Notes: a model not told the origin generated them from the letters alone. A stretch of DNA of 64,000 nucleotides from CAZPXZ01 sp965221505 (GCA_965221505.1 CBDCSI010000002.1:682001-746000), one strand, 5' to 3'. Positions 15,900-26,500 are shown, counted from the first letter of the stretch. Made by a program: numbers and translations.

Positions 15900-16706
15900 G
15901 TGGGCCGGCGGTTCAGCGCGTTCAACGCGGTCTCGCTGGTGATCGGATTCGCGTTCCTCTACCTCCCGATCCTGCTGCTGGTCGCCTTCAGCTTCAACGA
16001 GTCGCGACTCGTCGTGGTCTGGACCGGGTTCTCGACGCGCTGGTACGGCGAGCTGTTCCAGAACCAGGGGTACATCAACGCCGCCTGGGTCACCGTCCGG
16101 GTCGCGCTGGTCTCCGCCACCCTGGCGACAGTGTTGGGCACGCTCGCGGCCGTGGCCCTCACCCGGGGCGGCCGGTTCCGGGGACGCACGCTCTTCTCCG
16201 GCATGATCTACGCGCCGCTGGTCATGCCCGAGGTCATCACCGGACTCTCGCTTCTCCTGCTCTTCGTCGCCATCGGTTTCGACCGCGGATTCTGGACCGT
16301 GACCGCCGCGCACGTGACCTTCTCCATGTGCTACGCCGCCGTCGTGGTGATCTCGCGGCTTATCACCTTCGACCGGTCGCTCGAGGAAGCCGCGCGGGAT
16401 CTCGGTTGTCCACCCTGGCGGGCCTTCCTCGCGGTGACCCTTCCGGTGATCGCGCCGGCCGTCGTCGCCGCCTGGCTCCTGTCCTTCACCCTGTCGCTGG
16501 ACGACCTGGTGATCGCCAGCTTCACGACCGGCCCGGGCGCGACCACGTTGCCGATGAAGGTGTATTCCGCCATCCGGCTCGGCGTCACGCCGGAGATCAA
16601 CGCCCTCTGTACGCTTCTGGTCGGCGCGGTCGCGCTCGGCGTGGTCGCCGCCTCGCTCACGATGCGGCGGCTGGAAGCGCAGCGGAGAGCCGGCCCGGCG
16701 CAATGA
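15900..16706 (+). CDS. Polyamine ABC transporter permease (PotC/PotI type)
   Basis: The product has 268 residues, starting at a GTG 2 bases after the previous stop. The first membrane segment is VSLVIGFAFLYLPILLLVAF. The docking loop is LEEAARDLGCPPWRAFLAVT, and the LSLDDLVIASFTTGPG stretch is typical of PotC/PotI. The stop overlaps the start of the PuuA-like gene (ATGA), tying uptake to catabolism. Confidence 0.93.
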   Translation: MGRRFSAFNAVSLVIGFAFLYLPILLLVAFSFNESRLVVVWTGFSTRWYGELFQNQGYINAAWVTVRVALVSATLATVLGTLAAVALTRGGRFRGRTLFSGMIYAPLVMPEVITGLSLLLLFVAIGFDRGFWTVTAAHVTFSMCYAAVVVISRLITFDRSLEEAARDLGCPPWRAFLAVTLPVIAPAVVAAWLLSFTLSLDDLVIASFTTGPGATTLPMKVYSAIRLGVTPEINALCTLLVGAVALGVVAASLTMRRLEAQRRAGPAQ

Positions 16707-18073
16707 GGGAGGCGAGGGAGGCGGCGATCGGGGAATGCGCCCGGTTCCTCGAACGGAATCCCGACGTCGAGCAGGTCGAACTGCTGCTTGTCGACTCCAA
16801 CGGCATTCCGCGCGGAAAGTGGCTTCCCGCCCCTGCGCTTGCGTCGGTCGCCAGCTCCGGCCTGCGGCTGCCCGTCTCCGTGCTCGGCGAGACCACCGCC
16901 CTCTCCAGCCCCGGCGGCCCGGATTCCGGATTGTTGCCGTCCGATCCGGACGGTGTCTGCTTTCCGGTTCCAGGTACGCTCTCCCGAGTGCCCTGGCGCG
17001 GGCGCCCGGCCGCGCAGCTTCTCGTGCGGATGAGCGCCGAGGACGGCGAATCGCCGCATCCCTTCGATTCGCGCGGAATTCTGGAACGCGCGCAGCGGAA
17101 CCTCGCCCGACGAGGACTCTTCCCGGTCGCGGCGGTCGAGCTCGAGTTCTCGCTGTTCCGCAAGACGGATCGGCCGGGAGCGCCCCCGCAGCCGCTTGCG
17201 CGCTTCGACCGAAGCCGCCTCTACGAGATCGACGCGCTGGAGGAGATCGCGCCGTTTCTCGAACGCGTGCGCGAGGTCGCGGACGTCCAGCGCGTACCTC
17301 TTGCCGGCACGATCGCGGAAATGGCGCCGGGGCAGCTCGAGATCAACCTGTCGCACGTCCCGGACGCCTGCCGGGCGGCAGACCATGCCGTCCTGCTGCG
17401 CCGAATCGTGAAGCGCGTCGCGCATGCGCACGGCATGGACGCGACCTTCATGGCCAAGCCGTCCGGCGCTGCGCCGGGCAACGGATGTCACGTCCATGTG
17501 AGCCTGCAGTCGGAAGCGGGCAAGAACCGCTTCGACGAACCGGGCGCCGCGCCCGGAGCCGCCGGACCGACGCTTCGCCGCGCCGTCGCCGGACTGATCG
17601 AGACGGCGTCGGACGCGCAGCTCGCGTTCGCGCCCAACGCCAACTCGTTTCGTCGATTCGCACCGGGTCACTTCGCGCCGGTTCAGGCCGCCTGGGGATA
17701 CGACCATCGCATGGCGGCGGTCCGGGTTCCCGCCGCGCACGGTCCCGCCGCCCGGTTCGAGCACCGGATCGCGGGCGCCGACGCGCAGCCCTATCTGGTC
17801 CTCGCGGCGATCCTCGGCGGCGTCGGCGAAGGGCTGGATCGGGACATGGAGCCGCCCGAGCCGCTCCGGTGCGACGAGCGTTCCACGTCGGACGCGCAGC
17901 TCTCCGAATCCTGGCGCGAAGCGACGAATCGATTCGCCGAATCGGGCTTCGTGACGCGCGTGTTCGGAGATGCCTTCCAGAGGCTCTACGCCAGCATGAA
18001 GCGGCTCGAGCGGAGCGAGTTCATGAAGGACGTCCCCGACGTCGAACTCAAGGCCTATTTTCTGCGCGCATGA
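16703..18073 (+). CDS. puuA: Glutamine synthetase family protein, probable gamma-glutamylputrescine synthetase
   Basis: The product has 456 residues and a GS-II type catalytic fold. ATP/glutamate-site motifs are visible: VAAVELEFSLF (metal-binding Glu), GTIAEMAPGQLEINL, then PSGAAPGNGCHVHVSL and RFAPGHFAPVQAAWGYDHR. PuuA-type enzymes couple ATP to joining glutamate to putrescine, the first step of the Puu pathway. The assignment over true glutamine synthetase rests on the translational overlap with a polyamine permease. A PuuB-like oxidase and a class III aminotransferase lie at 40.4-43.1 kb. Confidence 0.85.
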   Translation: MREAREAAIGECARFLERNPDVEQVELLLVDSNGIPRGKWLPAPALASVASSGLRLPVSVLGETTALSSPGGPDSGLLPSDPDGVCFPVPGTLSRVPWRGRPAAQLLVRMSAEDGESPHPFDSRGILERAQRNLARRGLFPVAAVELEFSLFRKTDRPGAPPQPLARFDRSRLYEIDALEEIAPFLERVREVADVQRVPLAGTIAEMAPGQLEINLSHVPDACRAADHAVLLRRIVKRVAHAHGMDATFMAKPSGAAPGNGCHVHVSLQSEAGKNRFDEPGAAPGAAGPTLRRAVAGLIETASDAQLAFAPNANSFRRFAPGHFAPVQAAWGYDHRMAAVRVPAAHGPAARFEHRIAGADAQPYLVLAAILGGVGEGLDRDMEPPEPLRCDERSTSDAQLSESWREATNRFAESGFVTRVFGDAFQRLYASMKRLERSEFMKDVPDVELKAYFLRA

Positions 18074-18352
18074 CGGCGGCTCGGCGCAAGCGATGCGGCG
18101 GAGCCGCGGCGGCGCCCCGGATCCGGCTTCGGGGAGCGGAATCCGAAACTCTTGCGCCGGCGGCCGCGCGTTCGCAATACGCGTCCGTCTCGACTATCCT
18201 GCCGCGTGGCATCTGCCGATGCGGGGCGTCCTGGCCACGACATGGAGGATCCGGATGACCGCATGCCCAGAATCGGTCCGCTACGCTCTCGCATGCGCCC
18301 GCGGGACGGCGCGGGCGCGGCCCGGATTCCCCACGGCTCGGAGCGCCACGAC

Positions 18353-19516
18353 ATGAACGCAGACAGGAAGGGCTTCTCCCTTACGCTCGGAGTCGAGGAA
18401 GAACTCTTCCTGGTCGATCCCGAGACCCGCGACCTGATGGTCTCTCCCGACGAGGCGATCTTCCGGGATTGCGAAGCCGATCGCGGACCGCACAAGGTCG
18501 TGCGGGAGCTGCTCCGCGCCCAGGTCGAGACCAATACCAGAGTGTGCGGTTCGGTCGCCGAAGTCCGCACGGCGCTCCAGGAGACCCGGCGAGTCGTCGT
18601 CCGCGCGGCGGAACGCCACGGCGCGCGGGCGATGGCCGCTTCCACGCACCCGTTCGCCGCCTGGCGAGCCCAGGCGATCACGCCGCGTCAGCGCTACCAG
18701 CGGTTCGTCGTAACCTTCCAGGAGGGGGTCCGCCGTTTCGTGATCGGCGGCATGCACGTCCATGTGGGGTTCGGCGACCCGGACACCCGCGTCCGGGTGA
18801 TGACGGCGCTCCGTCGATACCTGCCGCTGCTTCACGCCCTCTCGACCTCTTCGCCGTTCAACGCCGGCCACGACACCGGATTCAAGTCCTATCGGCTGAG
18901 CCTGGTCGGCGGCCTGCCCCGCACCGGCATGCCGGGTGCGCTGGCGAGCTGGGACGAATTCGAACGGTTGCTGAGCGAATACCAGCGCATGCAGTTCCTC
19001 GAGGACGGCAGCGAGCTGTGGTGGGACATCCGTCCCTCGCACGCCTATCCCACCGTGGAGATGCGGATTTGCGACGTGTGCACCCGGGTCGAGGACGCGG
19101 TCTGCATCGTCGCGCTCTTCGCGTGCCTGGTTCGCTGGCTGGAGGACCGGTGTCGGGAAGACGCTCTGCCGCCCGAGCCGCTTACGGAGTTGATCGCCGA
19201 GGACCGCTGGATCGCCCAGCGCTACGGCGTGTTCGCGTTTCTCGGGGACGGGTCGACCGGCGCGGGGCGCGTCGACATCGAAGACTATCTCGACCGGCTG
19301 CTCGAGAACCTCGCCGAAACCGCGTCGGCTCTCGACTGCGAGGCCGAACTGCTCCACGCCCGCGAGATCATCCGGCGGGGAACCAGCGCCGATCGGCAGA
19401 TCGATCTGTACCGCCTGCGCCGCCTGGAAGGGGATTCGGAGCAGGAAGCGTTGCGCAAGGTGGTCGACATGCTGCTCGCCGACACGCGGGAGGGAATCGG
19501 CGACGCGGAGGCGTGA
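18353..19516 (+). CDS. Carboxylate-amine ligase, YbdK/GCS2 family
   Basis: The product has 387 residues with the family start GFSLTLGVEEELFLVDP (substrate and metal Glu residues in GVEEE). Family motifs GGMHVHVGF and ELWWDIRPSHAYPTVEMRICD are present. YbdK proteins are ATP-dependent ligases with weak glutamate-cysteine ligase activity, and the natural substrate is usually unknown. It follows the puuA-like gene after 279 bases that contain no gene. It may use polyamine-derived or amino-acid substrates, or make a glutathione-like peptide. The start is the ATG just before NADRKGFSL. Confidence 0.88.
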   Translation: MNADRKGFSLTLGVEEELFLVDPETRDLMVSPDEAIFRDCEADRGPHKVVRELLRAQVETNTRVCGSVAEVRTALQETRRVVVRAAERHGARAMAASTHPFAAWRAQAITPRQRYQRFVVTFQEGVRRFVIGGMHVHVGFGDPDTRVRVMTALRRYLPLLHALSTSSPFNAGHDTGFKSYRLSLVGGLPRTGMPGALASWDEFERLLSEYQRMQFLEDGSELWWDIRPSHAYPTVEMRICDVCTRVEDAVCIVALFACLVRWLEDRCREDALPPEPLTELIAEDRWIAQRYGVFAFLGDGSTGAGRVDIEDYLDRLLENLAETASALDCEAELLHAREIIRRGTSADRQIDLYRLRRLEGDSEQEALRKVVDMLLADTREGIGDAEA

Positions 19517-19561
19517 CGCTCGATGCCGCCGGCGTTCCGGGGCCGCTTCGCGTCCCCGGCC

Positions 19562-20446
19562 TCACGCCGTTCGGCTGTGCTCGATGCCCCACCGCTCGAG
19601 ACACGCCAGGATGGCCTCCGCGTGCACCCCCACGCCGGCATTGAAGAATTGGTGTTCGACCTGGCCGGAGGGCGTACCCGGCGCGCGCGGCGCAAACCCC
19701 AGCGGATACTGCCGCGTATGCGACTGCACCGCCCATACGACCCCTTCTGCATCGAAGATCGGACCGCCGCTCTGGCCGCGAAGTCCGGGCGAGGACGTCT
19801 CGATGAACTTGCCGATGGTGTCCGATTCGCCCATCGGCGCCGGCGCGTGCAGAACCCGGGTAAACAGTCCGTCAAGCGGGAACAGCGGCAGCGGAACCGA
19901 ACCGCGCGGCAGCACGAAGGCGTTCTCCTTCTCGTCGTAGACCGGAACGATCTCGTGAAACGCGAATCCGAGCCTGCACAGGCTTCGCCCGGGACGGTAG
20001 TCCGGCCCCGGGGTCTTGAACACCGGGTAGTTGCGGACGAGGGCGGGATCGAAGGGCGCGAGCCGTCCTGCCGCCAGGTCCGAGGTCGTGTCCAGCTGCA
20101 CGTCCTGGATCTGCACCCCGTCCTTTCCCCACCAGACCGAGTTGTTCTCGGTCGAATCGAGCCGGGGACGGTTCAGGTGATGCAGCTTGGACTTCCGATG
20201 CGTCTCGTGCGACGTCGCGTCTCTCTCGAGGTCCCGGATTTCCCGCCGGTAGGTTCGCCAGGCGACGATCGACTCCCGCTGCTGCTGGATAAGCTGAAGA
20301 ATGTGCGCCGAGGTCAGGATCCAGCCGTGCCGATTGACCACGATCGCGGTGCCGATCGCGCTGGAGCACTTTCCGTTCCCCGCCCGACTCGAGACCACGA
20401 TCGGAATGACGAAGTTTCGCGCGATCGCATAGGCCTTGCTGAACAT
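19562..20446 (-). CDS. Trypsin-like serine protease domain protein, no signal peptide
   Basis: The product has 294 residues. The catalytic His is H48 in GWILTSAHIL and the Ser is S226 in LRGQSGGPIFD. The Asp is probably D123 in TTSDLAAGRL. The N-terminus MFSKAYAIARNFVIPIVVSS has no basic n-region plus cleavage site, so the enzyme is probably cytosolic. A 40-residue insert rich in Arg, Lys and Asp follows the His motif. GGGAG lies 5 bases before the ATG. It is divergent from the prenyl synthase gene. The target is unknown, and some such proteins are partners in stress or defence modules. Confidence 0.75.
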   Translation of the reverse strand: MFSKAYAIARNFVIPIVVSSRAGNGKCSSAIGTAIVVNRHGWILTSAHILQLIQQQRESIVAWRTYRREIRDLERDATSHETHRKSKLHHLNRPRLDSTENNSVWWGKDGVQIQDVQLDTTSDLAAGRLAPFDPALVRNYPVFKTPGPDYRPGRSLCRLGFAFHEIVPVYDEKENAFVLPRGSVPLPLFPLDGLFTRVLHAPAPMGESDTIGKFIETSSPGLRGQSGGPIFDAEGVVWAVQSHTRQYPLGFAPRAPGTPSGQVEHQFFNAGVGVHAEAILACLERWGIEHSRTA

Positions 20447-20781
20447 GGAGACTCCCGGAATCAAGAACGTCGGCGAACGGGCCGGCAGCGAGACGGTATA
20501 ATCCGCCTCCGCTTTCCGGTCGATCGGCGCTTGCCGTCCGCTCGCGTCGCGGGCGAGGCAGCCGACCGTGACAGGCGGCGCGAACCCCGGACGACGAATC
20601 GGTCGCGGACGGCAATCCGGGTATAAACATACCCACTTGCTCCGGGTCGGGCTTGCCCTCCGGGACCGGCCGCAGACCCTGTCGCCATGGCCGCTCCCGT
20701 CTCCCGACGACCGAGGTCCGGCACCCCTACGCCCTTCCCCCGGGGCTTCCGTCGCCGCAGCCAGGGGGCCGGAGGAGCAGC
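20447..20781 (+). promoter_or_regulatory. Divergent promoter region between protease and prenyl synthase
   Basis: Readable signals are TATAAT at 20497-20502 (plus) and TATACC on the minus strand at 20495-20500 with TCGACC 17 bases before it. There is also a perfect 6-bp inverted repeat, GGGTAT-AAAC-ATACCC (20619-20634), that contains a TATAAA. None has a strong matching -35 on the plus strand, so promoter calls are tentative. Confidence 0.35.
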
Positions 20782-21687
20782 ATGCCTGGCATGACGCGCG
20801 AGTCGTTCTCCTTCCGGACGGAACACGCGGCGTTTCGCGAACGGTTCGATCCCGTCCTGGAAGCGCTCCTGCCGGTGCCGGACGCGCCCGAAGGCCGCGT
20901 CGTCGAAGCCATGCGGCACGCGACGCTCGGCGGCGGCAAGCGTCTGCGTCCGTTCGTCCTGAGCGAGGCGGCGCGGATGTTCGGCGTCGACGAGGAGTCC
21001 CGCCTGCGGGCCGGCGCGGCGGTCGAGTTGTTGCACGCATACTCGCTGGTTCACGACGACCTTCCGGTCATGGACGACGACGACCTCCGGCGCGGGCGGC
21101 CCACCTGCCACGTGGCCTTCGACGAGGCGACCGCCCTGCTCGCCGGCGACGCGCTGCAGGCGCTCGCCTTCGAGGTGCTGGCCTCCCCTCGCACCCACCC
21201 GGACGCGGCGGCCCGCTGTGCGCTGGTGCACGGTCTCGCGCGGGCGGCCGGCAGCGGCGGCATGGTCGGCGGCCAGACGATCGACATGCTGCAAGGCCGG
21301 GCGACCGCACTGGGAGTGCGGTTCCGTCTCGCGAGAATGAAAACCGGGGCCCTCCTCGCCTTTGCGGCGGAGGCGGGCGCCGTCCTCGGCCGGGCCGGGA
21401 CGACGGCAAGGCGCGACTTGCGGCAATTCGGCTCCTGTCTGGGGCTGTTGTTTCAAATCGTGGACGACCTTCTGGACGAGGAAGGCGCCGAAGCGCGGGT
21501 CGGCAAGCGGCTCCGCAAGGACGCGGAAGCGGGAAAGCCGACCCTGGTCTCGGTCCTCGGAGCCGAAGGCGCCCGAAACGAGGCTAGACGGGCCTACGAG
21601 GACGCTCTCGGCGCGCTGGAGACCTTCGGTCCCGAGGCGGACGGTCTGCGAGCGACCGCAACCTTCGTCCTGCATCGGGACCGGTAG
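20782..21687 (+). CDS. ispA: Polyprenyl synthetase, farnesyl diphosphate synthase type
   Basis: The product has 301 residues. It condenses isopentenyl diphosphate with dimethylallyl or geranyl diphosphate in the cytosol. The conserved elements are GGGKRLRPF, the first Asp-rich motif (LVHDDLPVMDDDD, D92 onward), MVGGQTIDM and the second Asp-rich motif QIVDDLLDEEG. Length and spacing fit short-chain IspA enzymes. GGAGGA lies 7 bases before the ATG. There is no dxs gene next to it, unlike in many bacteria. Confidence 0.92.
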   Translation: MPGMTRESFSFRTEHAAFRERFDPVLEALLPVPDAPEGRVVEAMRHATLGGGKRLRPFVLSEAARMFGVDEESRLRAGAAVELLHAYSLVHDDLPVMDDDDLRRGRPTCHVAFDEATALLAGDALQALAFEVLASPRTHPDAAARCALVHGLARAAGSGGMVGGQTIDMLQGRATALGVRFRLARMKTGALLAFAAEAGAVLGRAGTTARRDLRQFGSCLGLLFQIVDDLLDEEGAEARVGKRLRKDAEAGKPTLVSVLGAEGARNEARRAYEDALGALETFGPEADGLRATATFVLHRDR

Positions 21688-21739
21688 AAAGGGGGAGGCG
21701 AATTCGGTGCCCCGCACGTCCCGCCGGGGCGGACCGGGA

Positions 21740-22762
21740 TCAGCCGCATCCCTCCATCGCCGCCTGGACGTAGCTGTCGTTGACCACGGGGGAATAGTCA
21801 TCGAGCGCCTGTCCGATGCGCCCCTGCTCCAGGAGAAACTCGGAGGTGAATTTCAGCGCACGGGCGGCGCCGCCCTTCGAGCCCCCTCCAAGCCAGCGCG
21901 AGGACGCTTGCACGTCGAGCGGAAGATACGCGTAAAGGTCCAGCACGGCCCGTACGTCGCCGTCGTCGCCCCCGACCAGCGACGCGATCTTCCGCGCGTT
22001 GGCGGTCCCCGGATCGAACGCCTCGGGATCGGTGCGATACGCTTCGTCCGCTTCGGCAATGACCTGCACGAACCGGCACATGAACGCCGGGTTATCGGCG
22101 GCGAAGTCCCGGAGCGCGACCATGCCGTCGAAGGTCGCCCGCCCCCAGCCGGAGAGCTCCCCGGACGTGATCAGTACGCGGCCGCTTTGCTTGAGCTTTC
22201 CCAGCGCCGGGTCCCAGACGAACGCGGCGTCGATTTCCTCCCGGCCCCAGGCGGACTCGATACTCGGCGGCTGCATGTCGACGAGAGCGACTTCGTCCGG
22301 ATGAATCCCGAATTGTTCGAGCGCGAACAGCGAGTGGAAATGCGTCGTCGACCCGAACGGCACGCCGAGGCGCTTGCCCCGCAAGTCCTGCGGCGCCTCG
22401 ATTCCGCTGCCCGCGCGCACGACCAGCGCTTCGGCCGCGCCGATGTCGGACGCGATCCAGAACAGCTCGATTTCGAGACCTTCGCTTGCGCCCCCGGAGA
22501 TCGGGCTCGAACCCAGGAGAGCGACATGAATGTCTCCGGCTTCCAGCGCCTCCACCACCTTGGCGCCGGAATCGAACCGCTTCCAGTTGATCCGGTATCC
22601 GGTGGCAGCCTCCAGGAGCCCGTCGGCGATGGCGACCTTCCAGGGGTTGTACAACCGTTGATACCCGACGGTCGCCTCGGAGGAATGCGCGGGAGCGCCG
22701 ATCGCCGCGGCCAGGAGAACGGCCGCCGCCGCAACGATTCGCGATCTGTACTGGCGAAACAA
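21740..22762 (-). CDS. Taurine/nitrate-type ABC transporter substrate-binding protein (orphan)
   Basis: The product has 340 residues and begins at TTG 22762, the only plausible start before the signal peptide (MFRQYRSRIVAAAAVLLAAA, cleavage near AHSSE). The mature protein starts ATVGYQRLYNPWKVAIADG, as in TauA. It carries HVALLGSSPISGGASEGLEI and the family segment LGVPFGSTTHFHSLFALEQF. TauA proteins bind taurine or other alkanesulfonates in the periplasm. No ATPase or permease lies next to it, so it must share a transporter encoded elsewhere. The sulfonate genes xsc-soeABC lie 7 kb away, which supports a sulfonate ligand without proving it. Confidence 0.85.
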   Translation of the reverse strand: MFRQYRSRIVAAAAVLLAAAIGAPAHSSEATVGYQRLYNPWKVAIADGLLEAATGYRINWKRFDSGAKVVEALEAGDIHVALLGSSPISGGASEGLEIELFWIASDIGAAEALVVRAGSGIEAPQDLRGKRLGVPFGSTTHFHSLFALEQFGIHPDEVALVDMQPPSIESAWGREEIDAAFVWDPALGKLKQSGRVLITSGELSGWGRATFDGMVALRDFAADNPAFMCRFVQVIAEADEAYRTDPEAFDPGTANARKIASLVGGDDGDVRAVLDLYAYLPLDVQASSRWLGGGSKGGAARALKFTSEFLLEQGRIGQALDDYSPVVNDSYVQAAMEGCG

Positions 22763-22814
22763 ACCCGTTCCCCGAATCCTTGCGGAACCGCCGCCTGCGG
22801 GACCCCCTGCGCCT

Positions 22815-22842
22815 ATCCTAGACCGTTGCGCACGCCGGTCAA
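22815..22842 (-). promoter_or_regulatory. Promoter of the orphan binding-protein gene
   Basis: On the minus strand, TTGACC (22837-22842) and TAGGAT (22815-22820) are spaced by 16 bases and lie about 55 bases before the TTG start. Confidence 0.45.
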
Positions 22843-23507
22843 TTCCTTTCCGGCCGTGCGTAACTCCGGCACCGTCGTCGCGATTCGCGCCGTCGGACGT
22901 TCCGCTATCGGCGTTTGCGAGGAGGCGCGCGACATCGGCGGAACGGATCGGAGGAGCGGGGCTCTTCCAGGCGGTCGCTCGTCGCGCCGTGCGCGCAGGA
23001 AATGCGGCTCTCGTCCCCGTTTCCGCTCCTGTTGCCGTTCCTCGGGTCGGGACTGGCCGGATTGTTCGCGAAGAGAGCCGAAGGTCGCCGGCAGTTTTTT
23101 TTCCGTGCCGTCGGGAGAGTCGCTCCGGCGGCGGAGTTGCCTCACGTTCGATCGGGGAATTGGCGGTCGCGTGGGCGAGTCGCGATAGCGCGTGGGGTCG
23201 TTCGGCTATCGGCGCCGGCGTCGCAGATTCGAAGGGATCGGCATCGGAACGCGACGGGAGCGAACCTGCATCTGCGATCGGCGAACGGCGAGGCAGCACC
23301 CGGCGCGCCGAACCGGAGAACACGGCTGTCGCAGCAGTACCGGCGGTCCGGTCTATCGGTCCAACCGGCTCTCGCGAAACGCCGCCGCATTCAGGGGCTT
23401 GCGTCCCGAGGACCCCGCGGACTCGGGAGGGACCTGACGGCTGTCCGGTCCCCCCCCCCTGTTGCGCGCCGCCGATTCCCGAAAGGCGAGCTGGCGTTGC
23501 AGCGGCG
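22843..23507. other. Intergenic, no gene seen
   Basis: These 665 bases hold only Arg/Ser/Pro-rich open frames of the kind produced by shadow reading in GC-rich DNA, on both strands. A run of nine or so C residues lies near 23452-23460. I see no RNA gene or repeat. Confidence 0.4.
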
Positions 23508-26500
23508 TCAATAGCGCAACTGCAGGTTCAGTCCGATGCGAGTGTCGGGTTCCCCGCCTGCGCGGTGACCGGCCGTGAGATCTGCGTCGATGCCGTCCCT
23601 CGCAAAGCCCACTCCCGCACGGTAGCGCTGCGCGTTCGAGTCTTCGACGATCGACATGTCGGCAAAGGGCGTCAAGAGCCCGCCGGCGGCCTCGAAGCCG
23701 TAGGCGGTGCGAGCGGTCAGCGACAGGCGTTCCGGCGCGTCGCCGCCGCCCTCCGCGTCGAACAGCCGTTCGCGCGTCAGGGCGCCAATCCCTTGCTTCC
23801 CCCATGCCGGGCCGACCGACAGCGACAGGCCGCGACCGTCGGCCGCCGGCGCGAGCCGCGCTTCCAGGCTCGCCCCCATCTCGCGCTTGCCGTCTTCGGA
23901 GTGCAGCGCCAGCCAGTGTCCGCTGGCGTCCAGGCCGAAGCGCGAGCCCGGCGAAGTCAGACGCACGCCGCCCGAAACCTCGACGCCGGTTCCCGTCACG
24001 CCGTCGCCGCCGTCCTGGCGCAACGCCAGCGCTCCGTGCGGCCGGAACAGCCAGCCGGAGCCGGAGGCGAGTTCGACGCCGTCATGTTCGGCTTCCAAAC
24101 CGCCGCGCAGGCTCCAGCTCCCCGCCGTCAGCCCGCCGACCGACGAGGTCGAGGAAGAACCGTCGGTCTCGATCTCGGCCAGGCTCGCGCCGGCCAGAGC
24201 CGACAGGGAAGCGGCGCCCATGCGCGCAAGGGGCATGCGGCCGCTCACCGAACCCGCCAGAAGCGACAGGTCCTCCTTCTCTTCCGTGCCGTCGAACTTC
24301 CTGTGTTCGACCTCGCCCGTTCCCGCGCCCAGTACCAGCTGCAGGGTTCCGCCGTTACCCGTCGCCACCTGAAAATACGGCCACAGCGCCGTCACCGACG
24401 TATCGAGACGGCCCTGGAACTCTTCCAGCCGGTAGTCCGCCTCGCTGTCGCCCCGAGACACCGCCAGCCCGGCCGTCAACCGCGGGTTCATCCGCGCGTC
24501 CACGCCCAGCCAACCCGTCCGCTGCTTGCCGTCCCAGCTGTCGCCGTTCATGCGGCCCTCGAAGGAGCGCCAGTCGCCCCGGCCCCAGACCGTCCAGTTC
24601 CGGCCGCCCGCGCCCGCCTCCGCGCCCGCGAGCGGGAGGGCGAACGCGCTGCCCCGAAGCAGCGCTTCCCGATCGACCGCGTAGGACGCATCGCCGCTCC
24701 GGCGCCCGGCCTGGTCGCTCGCCACACGTGGCGCAGTTTCGAGCGCAGGAGCAGTCGGAAGTCCGAACGCCCCGGTCTCGGGCGAGAGGCTCGCTCCGCC
24801 CAATTGCCGGCCCGCGAGCGTCAGGGCCCGCGTCCCCGGCGCCGCGTCCAGGCGCTGCCCGAGCGTCTCTGCGGCGCCGGACAGCGTCGCCTGCGCTACG
24901 GCGGCCAGCGTCGGCTCCAGAAGCTGCCGCTCCTCCTCCGCCGCCGGGCCCGCCTCGGGCGTGACCGTCACGATGTCCGACTCCGCGCCGTCGCCGGCTT
25001 CGCTCACGGCGCGGATTCGGAAGCTGTAGGCGGTATCGCCTTTCAGACCGCGCACCGTATGACTCCGCGTCGCCGCGCCGCTTCCAGGGATGTCGGTCCA
25101 CGCAACGCCCGCGAAGGCGTTCGGATCCGACGTCGCGCCCTCGCGCTTCTGATACTGCCACTTCTCGATGCCGGCATCCGCCGGGTCGAGAGTCCACGAC
25201 AGCGTCACCCGCCTGGGGCCCGCCGCCGCGCTTAACGTCGCCGCCGCCGGGCCCGACAAAGTCGTGGCCGTTATGACGTTCGATTCCGTACCGTCGCCTC
25301 CATAGCCGACGGCGCGAATGCGGAAGCTGTAGGCGGTAGCGCTCTCGAGGCCACGCACCGTGTGGCTCCGGGTCGACTTGTCGCTCTCTGGAACCGTTTT
25401 CCACGCAACGCTCGCGAAGTCGGCCGGATCCGAGATCGCGCCCGCAAGCTGCTGGTACTCCCAGCTCTCGATGCTGTCGTCCGCGTCGAGCGTCCATGAC
25501 AACGTCACCTGCCTCGGTTCCCCCGTCGCGGTCAGCGTCGCCGCCGCCGGCGGCCCGGCCGGGGTCGCAAACTTCTCCTCGCTCACCGGGCCGAATACGT
25601 CGCCGGCCGCCACGGCACGGAGGCGGTAGCCGTAGCGCGTGCCGTTCGTGAGCGACGAGCGCGCGAACGACGTGATGTCCTTCGCGATGCGGTCGATGCC
25701 GCCGAAATCGGTCCAGGCAGCGGGCCAGTCGGCGTCGCCGATTTTTTCCTGGTACTGCCATTTGGCGATACCGGCTTCGTCGGACGACTGGTCGTCCCAT
25801 CTCAGCGTAATCGTTGCGTTGCCGGGCTCCAGCCGGAAATTCTGCGGCTGGCCGGGCGCCGCGTTGGGCGTCGCCGAATCCGACGCGTCGGACTCCGGAC
25901 CCTCGCCGCCCACCGTCACCGCGCGAACCTTGAAGGTGTAGGCGGTGCCGTTCGTCAGCCCCTTGACGACGTACGTCGTGGTTGTCGCGTCGCTCTCCGA
26001 CATATCCACCCAGGTACCGTCGCCGTTCTGCTCGTACTGATACTTCTGGATATCCGCATTGCCGGGGTCGGTCCAGATCAGCGTGACCTGCGTATTCCCC
26101 GCCTCTGCCGTCGGCTTGGCCGGCTTTGCCGGGGGAGCGGCCGGCCTGGCGGACTTCGCGTCGCTCTCCGCGCCGACCACGCCGGCGCTGGTCCTGCCGC
26201 GAACCTGGAATTCGTGCTTCTTGGCGTTGGCGAGCCCGGTGACGGTGTGCTCCCTGGTATCCTTGTGGCTGCCCGCGATATCCGTCCAGGCGCCCCATAC
26301 GACGGCGTCGCCGACCTTCTGCCGGTATTGCCAATTCGCGACTACGGGGTCGTTCGCCGTGTAGGTCCAGGCCAGTTTGACCGTCCGGTCGCCCGGCTCC
26401 AGGTCCCCCAACGCGGGCTTGGCGGGCGCCAAGTCCGGCGTGGTCCCCGGCGCCCTATGGTCGTCGTGAGACTGGGTGCCTACGTGGACCGCAGTGACCG

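Noticed and set aside
23450..23461. Poly-C tract as a phase-variation switch for the surface protein
   Set aside because: It lies downstream of the stop of the FN3 gene, outside its reading frame and promoter.
22989..25235. 748-residue open frame on the plus strand
   Set aside because: It is a shadow of the FN3/barrel gene on the other strand, Arg/Pro/Ala-rich without domain pattern.
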